DNA of 15,568 nucleotides, taken from an uncultured bacterium (GTDB lineage: Bacteria > Actinomycetota > Thermoleophilia > BMS3ABIN01). The position numbers and the translations under genes are program-made. Positions 1-5,320 of this stretch are shown here, piece after piece (positions within the stretch are counted from its first letter, which is position 1; each line of letters begins with the position of its first letter). The stretch spans positions 1 to 15,568 of the forward strand of contig CAJVWY010000005.1 of the NCBI GenBank assembly GCA_913009925.1. The letters are read 5' to 3'. Below the pieces are notes generated by a model that worked only from the letters and a program-made list of their open reading frames with translations, had not been told where the DNA came from and ran no database searches.

Positions 1-82
1 GGCTCAACAACTGTATAGTACAGGTCATATGGAAATTATGGCGAAGCCGTTTACTCTCTCTCTCTCTCTCTCTTTTTTTTTT
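1..82. other. Non-genomic contig end (read-through noise)
   Basis: This stretch lies outside the adapter copy and ends in a CT dinucleotide run followed by a T run that abuts the adapter. Read from the other strand it is adapter, then poly-A, then low-quality sequence, the usual signature of an Illumina read running off the end of a short insert. It should be trimmed and not annotated. Confidence 0.9.
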
Positions 83-140
83 AATGATACGGCGACCACC
101 GAGATCTACACTCTTTCCCTACCCGACGCTCTTCCGATCT
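83..140 (+). other. Illumina P5/TruSeq universal adapter
   Basis: 58 nt matching the Illumina P5 universal adapter from its AATGATACGG start to its CTCTTCCGATCT end, with one difference at 123 (TACCCGACG in place of TACACGACG). True insert sequence begins at 141. An inverted copy closes the right end of the contig. Confidence 0.97.
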
Positions 141-252
141 CGGGTGGCTGACGACATAATAAAAAATACCTGCCCAGGTACGGGGTACCGATGAGTGTGG
201 CCGGGGGCGTACAACAGTCGGTGGGCAGGGCGATAGAACCGGGAGTTAAAGT

Positions 253-621
253 ATGAGCATGAAAGTAAAAGCAATGATCCTTCTGGTAATCTTTAGCGCC
301 ATTCTATACCTGCCGTTTTCGGTGCACGCGGCGAACGGTAATATCTTCAGAGGTCTTCCCATCCCCATATTAAACAGCGGGGGTTCGGGAGAGGAGGAGA
401 ATGTCTCGATGGAACAGTATGCCGAAAGCCTCCCCAAGCCTCAGCTCAACAGCTCCATCGCTCAATACGGTGTGGACATCGAGTATATGCGCAACCATAT
501 GAATATCTTGAAGCAGAAGGGCCAGAGTACCAAACAATGTGCGGCCTGCCACACCAACCGGGAAGAATTCTGCGACCGGTGCCATAATTACGCGGGGGTA
601 AGTCCGAAGATCGATTACTGA
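253..621 (+). CDS. DsrJ-like diheme c-type cytochrome, secreted or membrane-anchored
   Basis: 122 aa. Residues 4-26 form a signal peptide or N-terminal anchor with an AHA-like end (VHAANG). Two heme c motifs lie close together near the C terminus: CAACH at 96-100 and CDRCH at 107-111, in the context FCDRCHNYAGV. With the upstream EYMRNHM (78-83), this resembles DsrJ, the periplasmic multiheme cytochrome of the DsrMKJOP complex that links periplasmic and quinone electron transfer to sulfur metabolism. DsrJ normally has three heme motifs, the third just after HNYAGV; here the protein ends in PKIDY and the third is absent. I also see no Cys shortly before EYMR, where I recall the family having an axial Cys ligand. 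The start is supported by GGGAG at 241-245, 7 nt upstream. No other dsr gene is present, but only about 110 nt of upstream DNA survives. It overlaps the convergent DUF438 gene by 7 nt. Two hemes are certain; the family assignment is probable. Confidence 0.7.
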   Translation: MSMKVKAMILLVIFSAILYLPFSVHAANGNIFRGLPIPILNSGGSGEEENVSMEQYAESLPKPQLNSSIAQYGVDIEYMRNHMNILKQKGQSTKQCAACHTNREEFCDRCHNYAGVSPKIDY

Positions 622-2084
622 TACAGGCGTTTCTCGCCGGTCAGTTTCCTTAGCTCCGTGGCGTCCTGGGCGACCTCCAGGGTACCCTTGTAGACGCCGT
701 CGGCGTCACGAACGGGGAAGTATCTTATGTAGATGAACCGGTCGTTCATCTCCAGCCAGAAATCGGCGACGTCCTGCCGGCCCGACCTGAAATCGTCGAG
801 GATCTTCTGCACCTTGTCCAGGCTTGCCGGTGGATGGCATTTCTGTACCCGCCGGCCGATGACGCCGGGGCTGCGCGGGAAGATCTGGTCAGGTACCTGT
901 GAGTAATAACGCACTTCATCGTTCTCATCGACAAACGTGAGTTCCACGGGCAGGTGCGTCAGCATCAGGTTCACCTGTTCGGGAGTCAGATGCCCGGTAG
1001 ACAGCTCCAGGGTGGCGGGGCCCGGAGCTGCTTCCTCCTCAGCAGGGCCGGCGGCTGGCCCGGGAGACCAACCCTTTTCGGGCTCGATCCAGGCATAACC
1101 GATGTCCTCTTCGCCGCGGCTCACTTTTTGCCAGTCGGCATCGGAGAGAATCTCCATGGCCATGGGGAACAGGATGTTCTCCTCTTTATAGATCATGTCG
1201 CTGATGGATGTAACCAGGTAGTCGACGGTGTTCAAGGCTTCGCGGCCATGGGGGCCGGCGAGCTCGGCTCGGACCGTCTTCAGGGCATCCCTGATGTCAT
1301 CATGAAGCGCCCACATGACCTGTGAAGGACCCTCGACGCCGTGCTCCTCAAGCAGGGGGAACAGCTGGTTTTCCTTCCGCAGGTAATGAATGTCAATATC
1401 GGCCAGGCGATCCAGCAGCCGCTTCAGGTCACCCTGGTAGCGCCGGGAAAAATCCTCTTCCGATGAATCGCGGGCCTTGTCAAGGATCGGCGCCATCTCC
1501 CGCACGATCTCTTCCGCCGCCCTGTTTTCACGCATGAACGTCTGTACGGGGTGACCTGCGGGCGCCTGGGCCGGGCCCTGATCCTTCAGGGATTCCTTGA
1601 ACACCTCTACGTGAACGTCGCAGAGACGCTTGATCTCCGATTCGGGCATACCCTCTTCGATCAACGCCTGTTCCATGACGGCGATCTCCGAGGCATCGAT
1701 GTCTTTGATCAGCTCCCGGAATCGCTGTTTGAGGATCTCCATGTCCACGCCGTCATGCAGGTCCTTGATAATCCCCTTGAGGACCTCCTGACGGGATTCG
1801 CTGTCCTCCTTTGCCAGCGCCTCGACTCCGTTATCATCCCGCTTGACCGCCACATCCTCGCCGGTCTTTGCCTTGATCTCGGTGGCGATATCGGAAAGAA
1901 AATGATCGAGAGGCAGTCCGCCGATGGACGCCACCTGGGCCAGGGTGGCTACTTTGCCGATGGTTTTTCTTGAAATAGGGCTCTTGAGGATCTTGAACCT
2001 GGGGGATTGGCCCAGGAAGAATTCCAGCAGAAAAGGATAGCCGCTCAGCAGATCATCGATCTTGGTTTTCGGGTTGAGTTCCAT
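615..2084 (-). CDS. DUF1858-DUF438-hemerythrin (HHE)-PAS protein
   Basis: 489 aa from the chosen start, soluble, with no signal peptide. From N to C terminus: a DUF1858-type segment (about 1-65, TKIDDLLSGYPFLLEFFL); a DUF438 helical segment (about 95-165, with GIIKDLHDG and LCDVHVEVFK); a hemerythrin-type HHE four-helix domain (about 178-320) with the metal-ligand patterns GHPVQTF, KENQLFPLLEEH, ALHDD and EENILFP; a Pro/Ala/Glu linker; and a C-terminal PAS domain (about 375-480) with the family motif GRRVQKCHPP and the IRYFPVRD...GTLEVAQD core. HHE domains bind a di-iron centre and sense O2, NO or redox state; a role as a cytosolic redox/gas sensor is inferred. An in-frame ATG lies 7 codons upstream (2105), but the DUF1858 domain normally begins close to MELNPKTKIDDLL. 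The stop overlaps that of the DsrJ-like gene. No output domain is present. Confidence 0.88.
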   Translation of the reverse strand: MELNPKTKIDDLLSGYPFLLEFFLGQSPRFKILKSPISRKTIGKVATLAQVASIGGLPLDHFLSDIATEIKAKTGEDVAVKRDDNGVEALAKEDSESRQEVLKGIIKDLHDGVDMEILKQRFRELIKDIDASEIAVMEQALIEEGMPESEIKRLCDVHVEVFKESLKDQGPAQAPAGHPVQTFMRENRAAEEIVREMAPILDKARDSSEEDFSRRYQGDLKRLLDRLADIDIHYLRKENQLFPLLEEHGVEGPSQVMWALHDDIRDALKTVRAELAGPHGREALNTVDYLVTSISDMIYKEENILFPMAMEILSDADWQKVSRGEEDIGYAWIEPEKGWSPGPAAGPAEEEAAPGPATLELSTGHLTPEQVNLMLTHLPVELTFVDENDEVRYYSQVPDQIFPRSPGVIGRRVQKCHPPASLDKVQKILDDFRSGRQDVADFWLEMNDRFIYIRYFPVRDADGVYKGTLEVAQDATELRKLTGEKRLYQ

Positions 2085-2169
2085 GTCAGTCAGTGTCCCC
2101 CGCATCGATACTGGACAAACCTATTATTACCGCAGAGGGACTGCAAGCTGCCTCCAAACACAATTTCCC

Positions 2170-2198
2170 TTGCCAATTCGTATGAAATAACCTACAAT
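2170..2198 (+). promoter_or_regulatory. Sigma70-type promoter for the lysozyme-fold gene
   Basis: TTGCCA at 2170-2175 (5/6 match to the -35 consensus), a 17-nt spacer, then TACAAT at 2193-2198 (5/6 match to -10). This is the best-formed two-box promoter I found. Transcription would begin near 2205, leaving a leader of about 230 nt before the ATG at 2434. Confidence 0.55.
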
Positions 2199-2204
2199 GC
2201 TCGA

Positions 2205-2433
2205 GTTTGCATAAAACTAAAGAGCGCTGTAACCCTCAGCTGCACCCTGCGGAAGCCTCCGCGCAAGTGACCTTCCTTCTTTGATTCCAACACTTTGCCT
2301 GCGTTTCTGCGTGCGTGCGCATGCTGGGGGCCTGGGACTGCAGTCCCGGTGACAGCGCAACGGCCTGACGGATGCCTGGATGGCCGCGTGACATACAAGC
2401 TGGTAAAGGCTCCAGGGGAGCCGGAAAGGAAGA
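2205..2433 (+). promoter_or_regulatory. Structured 5' leader, class not recognised
   Basis: This occupies most of the 349-nt gap between the divergent DUF438 and lysozyme-fold genes. Visible helices: GCGGA/TCCGC at 2249-2262; the perfect palindrome GGGACTGCAGTCCC at 2334-2347; CGGCC/GGCCG closing 2361-2386; and GGCTCC-AGG-GGAGCC at 2408-2422, which ends directly before the purine-rich ribosome-binding region 2423-2432. A hairpin abutting the RBS could control translation. I looked for the c-di-AMP (ydaO-yuaA) riboswitch, which often sits before cell-wall hydrolase genes in actinobacteria, and did not find its conserved sequence blocks. Regulatory function is inferred from leader length and helices only. 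Confidence 0.35.
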
Positions 2434-2964
2434 ATGAAGGAAATCAGGTTAATGGTGTTGATGACGGTAGTGGCACTGGTTATAGCGGCCGTAGCGGTAG
2501 TGATAGCCGAGGCGTCGAACAGCGATGTCCATGATCGGCAAGCCGACCTTTTCACGGTGGCACGCGCCGGTGTCGCACAGGTGAACGACAGCATAGAAGA
2601 GTATAAGCAGGCCGAGCGGGATGCCGCCTACGCGCAGCAGGTCGCGCAACTGCAGGCGCAGAAGGAAAAGGAGCGCCGCGACGCCGAAGCGGCCAGCCGT
2701 TTCGGCAACTGGGGTCCGGACCTGGTGGAGGCCGCAGGCCTGTACGGGCAAGACGCGGCAGCCCTGTACCGGGTGATGAGCTGTGAGAGCGGTGGGAACC
2801 CCCAGGCGGATAACGGCGTCAACAAGGGTCTGTTCCAGTTCCATCCGGGAACGTTCGCTGGCACTCCTTACGGCGGCGCCAGCATCTACGACGGCCGTTC
2901 GCAGATCTTTGCAGCTGCCTGGATGTGGTCCCAGGGCAGAAAGGGTGAGTGGGGCTGTGTCTGA
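2434..2964 (+). CDS. Membrane-anchored lysozyme-fold (Rpf/transglycosylase-like) protein
   Basis: 176 aa. Residues 7-27 are a hydrophobic signal/anchor. Residues about 45-88 are a charged, Gln/Glu/Ala-rich helix, probably a coiled coil. Residues about 95-176 are a compact lysozyme-like domain of the actinobacterial secreted type: VMSCESGGNP (115-123) with the likely catalytic Glu118, then NKGLFQFHPGTF and AAAWMWSQG. Cys117 and Cys175 (terminal WGCV) are the only cysteines and are placed to form a disulfide. The likely role is cleavage of peptidoglycan glycan strands outside the membrane. The protein is minimal, with no LysM or other wall-binding domain, unlike many Rpf proteins. An alternative start is the ATG at 2452, which has a better-spaced AAGGA (2437-2441) and a shorter N-region. 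The gene is monocistronic: own promoter, structured leader, and a terminator 35 nt after the stop. Confidence 0.8.
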   Translation: MKEIRLMVLMTVVALVIAAVAVVIAEASNSDVHDRQADLFTVARAGVAQVNDSIEEYKQAERDAAYAQQVAQLQAQKEKERRDAEAASRFGNWGPDLVEAAGLYGQDAAALYRVMSCESGGNPQADNGVNKGLFQFHPGTFAGTPYGGASIYDGRSQIFAAAWMWSQGRKGEWGCV

Positions 2965-2998
2965 GCGATCGGGAACGACAGCACAAACCAGCAACCTG

Positions 2999-3024
2999 GC
3001 GGGCCGTTCACGGCCCGCAATTTC
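2999..3024 (+). terminator. Intrinsic terminator after the lysozyme-fold gene
   Basis: Perfect 8-bp stem GCGGGCCG/CGGCCCGC (2999-3006 and 3011-3018) with loop TTCA, followed by AATTTCTT. The T tract is weak but the hairpin is strong and lies 35 nt past the stop codon. Confidence 0.65.
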
Positions 3025-3358
3025 TTGACTAAATAAATCAGGTTTCATGATTTACAAATCGTTTCAGAGATGCTACTGTTTTCAAACAGGTTTGAAGGGA
3101 TATTTTGTGTGGGGAGTGGTGGGTATAGCACGGCCTTTCTTAATATCTTTCAATATCTGAAGGTCCCATCCTTGCTTGCGAGGGCTGCTCTCCCGGAGCA
3201 GGTCATAAGCAATAGAAGAATTCGAACAGTCCGGCTTCGCATCCGTAGCCGGCAAACCTGCAGGATGGGTCCGTACCGATAACTCCCCGTGAACGAATCT
3301 GAACTATGCGGGTGGCTTGACGCCAGGTACTGTTGGGTAGGGCAAAGGGAGGTTCGCA
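3025..3358 (+). promoter_or_regulatory. Upstream region of the Asp-box gene with possible pseudoknot
   Basis: About 330 nt, AT-richer than its surroundings on the left, with no convincing gene. A weak promoter candidate is TTTACA (3051-3056), 17 nt, TACTGT (3074-3079). Helices: CTGCTC/GAGCAG (3185-3190 and 3196-3201) and CCGGCT/AGCCGG (3231-3236 and 3247-3252) with a 10-nt loop. The loop segment CATCC (3240-3244) is complementary to GGATG (3263-3267), so an H-type pseudoknot could form. The words GGCAAACC and GGATGGGTCC that follow are reminiscent of riboswitch sequence blocks, but I could not match a known class; the ACGCAAAGCC block of the c-di-GMP-I class is missing. Confidence 0.3.
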
Positions 3359-5167
3359 ATGGGTATTCAAGGGAAAAAGCTCCGGTTATCGTTCTTTATC
3401 GCAATTATGTTAGTGAACGCAATAGCGCTTGTCATGACCGGTGTGGCGACCGGATCGGGTACGGATGCGCAGGTCGATGTCGATCCGCTGGGTACCTTGA
3501 ACCAGAATGAGATATCGCTAACGCTCATTCCGGGGAACACCCCCGGACAACCCCAACTGCTGCTCGCTGCTTACAATGATCAACCCTTCGCGGGCGGGCC
3601 CGGAATCGGCGTGAGCTACAGTACGGATGGAGGGGCGAACTGGGTCAACGGTCAGTTGCCCTATCCGGCGCATTCGTCGGGGGCCTTGCTGGTGGAGGCA
3701 TTCGATCCGACCGCGACTGTGGACACCCAGGGCAATGTCTTCGTAGCTCACATCGCCACAGACGCCAACTGGGCGTCAGGCCCGTCAAGCGGCCTGTATG
3801 TGCATAAGTCCGTAAACGGAGGTGCTTCCTGGCAGACGCCGGTCGCGGTTGCCGAAAACGGTACCGCCGCCGCCCCCCAGGACCCGAATTACCGGCTCAA
3901 CGACCGCTGCCAGATGACGGCGGACAGGTTCATCGGCAGTTCTTACACCGACAATATCTATGTCGCCTGGGTCGAGGACAGAGGCTGGAACATGTTCCAG
4001 CCCTACAGCGATGTCTATTTTGCCTATTCCAACGACGGCGGCGCCACCTTCAACATCGCGGCCGGGACCAGTTCGGCTTTTCCGGGCCGCATCAATGACG
4101 AGAATGCAAGCCGCGACATGGGCAATATGCCCGTGCCGGCGGTGGCGCCCGATGGAACGGTATATGTCTCGTGGATGGACTACAATGTTCAGACGGGAGG
4201 CGCCGGGACCATCTATCTCGACAGCTCCGCCGACGGCGGCGCCAGCTGGGGGACGGACAAGACGGTGGCCACGATCGACCTTCCTTCCTTGAACCTGAAT
4301 CCTTTAACTGACAATACCAGGGCCAAGGGTGCCCCGGTACTGAAGGTATCACCCGGCAATTCGTCGGAGCTTTATATGGTCTATGCCGAGGACCCGGACA
4401 GAACGCTGCTGCTGGATGGCCCCGATGACGCCGACATCCGGTTCATCAAGTCCACCGACGGCGGCGCCACATGGAGCACGCCGATCACCCTGAATGACGA
4501 CGGGACGGCGAACGATCAGATTCTGCCATGGATGGACGTGAAGCCCGATGGCACCATCGATGTCGGCTGGTATGACCGACGTGGTGACGCCAATGATTCA
4601 AAATGGGACGTCTATATGGCAAAGAGCGCCGACGGCGGCCTGAGTTTCTCGTCCAACACCAGCATCAATGACCAGAGCTTTGCCTCACCGGTGCGATACG
4701 GATCGACTGAAGGCTGGCTGGGGGAGTATATGGGGTTGGCTGTGGACAGTAGCCACGTCTACGTAGCCTGGACCTCTTCCGTCTCCGACAGTCTGGGTGA
4801 CATCTACTTCGACAAGCTCGATAATAACGGCTTTCCCTGTACGACAGGGAAGCCGTCGCTGTCGATAGCTTCGTTCACGCCCTACTGGCAGAGTTATGCC
4901 AACTATACCGCGGGCCTGCTGAATGTTTCTTACAGCATTCAGAATTCGGGCGGCGCATCCGCGTACAATGTGGCGATTACCGGTTCAACAGCCACCAGCA
5001 GTGTTGTTTGTGCAACGGGGATGCCCGTATCCATCGGCGTGATCGCGGCGGGGGCGACAGCTACCGCCGATCTTCAGTACAATGTCCCCACCGGGGTCGT
5101 GGTTTTTGTCGCTACCGTCAATGCCGGTACCGATGACGAGTGTGGAAACAGCTATACATATCCCTAG
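3359..5167 (+). CDS. Secreted six-Asp-box (BNR/sialidase-type) beta-propeller protein
   Basis: 602 aa. Residues 1-38 are a signal peptide (GKK followed by a hydrophobic stretch 10-30). Six Asp boxes of the form S-x-D/N-G-G-x-x-W/F follow at 88-95, 151-158, 224-231, 290-297, 365-372 and 423-430, spaced 58-75 residues, as expected for one per blade of a six-bladed propeller. Residues about 500-602 form a separate beta-rich domain resembling CARDB/Ig-like adhesion modules (LLNVSYSIQNSGGASAYNV). There is no LPxTG or C-terminal anchor, so the protein is probably exported and released. Asp boxes are structural and occur in sialidases, other glycosidases and non-enzymatic propellers; I do not see the arginine triad arranged convincingly enough to claim sialidase activity. 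Start supported by GGGAGG at 3347-3352, 6 nt before the ATG. Monocistronic. Confidence 0.78.
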   Translation: MGIQGKKLRLSFFIAIMLVNAIALVMTGVATGSGTDAQVDVDPLGTLNQNEISLTLIPGNTPGQPQLLLAAYNDQPFAGGPGIGVSYSTDGGANWVNGQLPYPAHSSGALLVEAFDPTATVDTQGNVFVAHIATDANWASGPSSGLYVHKSVNGGASWQTPVAVAENGTAAAPQDPNYRLNDRCQMTADRFIGSSYTDNIYVAWVEDRGWNMFQPYSDVYFAYSNDGGATFNIAAGTSSAFPGRINDENASRDMGNMPVPAVAPDGTVYVSWMDYNVQTGGAGTIYLDSSADGGASWGTDKTVATIDLPSLNLNPLTDNTRAKGAPVLKVSPGNSSELYMVYAEDPDRTLLLDGPDDADIRFIKSTDGGATWSTPITLNDDGTANDQILPWMDVKPDGTIDVGWYDRRGDANDSKWDVYMAKSADGGLSFSSNTSINDQSFASPVRYGSTEGWLGEYMGLAVDSSHVYVAWTSSVSDSLGDIYFDKLDNNGFPCTTGKPSLSIASFTPYWQSYANYTAGLLNVSYSIQNSGGASAYNVAITGSTATSSVVCATGMPVSIGVIAAGATATADLQYNVPTGVVVFVATVNAGTDDECGNSYTYP

Positions 5168-5300
5168 GCGCCTGATTCAAGCGTCCCTCATGCTTCCCCC
5201 GCCTGTATAGTTGCCCGACAGGCTTCATTCCGGTGCCGGAGAAGGTTATTCCTGCCGCCGCCGGGCGTCGGCGGCGCGCTGTCGGCCTGTCCGCATCTCC

Positions 5301-5309
5301 TGATATAAT
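5301..5309 (+). promoter_or_regulatory. Extended -10 promoter immediately before leuS
   Basis: TGATATAAT: a perfect TATAAT at 5304-5309 preceded by the TGn extension that lets promoters work without a good -35 (none is seen at 16-18 nt). Transcription would begin around 5315-5317, only 4-6 nt before the leuS ATG at 5321. A GC-rich 8-bp hairpin (5256-5263 with 5269-5276) lies upstream and lacks a T tract. Confidence 0.45.
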
Positions 5310-5320
5310 GGCGCAGGCTG

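Noticed and set aside
61..82. CT microsatellite and T run at the left end
   Set aside because: They lie outside the adapter and are read-through noise, not a genomic simple repeat.
954..1973. Plus-strand ORFs across the DUF438 gene
   Set aside because: Antisense shadows of a gene with four recognisable domains.
2205..2433. c-di-AMP (ydaO-yuaA) riboswitch before the lysozyme-fold gene
   Set aside because: Context fits, but the conserved sequence blocks of the class are not visible; kept only as an unassigned leader.
2449..3048. 199-aa minus-strand ORF over the lysozyme-fold gene and its terminator
   Set aside because: It spans a clear terminator hairpin and is antisense to a well-supported gene with signal peptide and catalytic motif.
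3230..3340. c-di-GMP-I riboswitch before the Asp-box gene
   Set aside because: GGCAAACC is present but the following ACGCAAAGCC block and the P2 closing sequence are missing.
5168..5320. T-box leader for leuS
   Set aside because: The gap is short, the T-box antiterminator bulge sequence is absent, and a -10 element sits next to the start codon.
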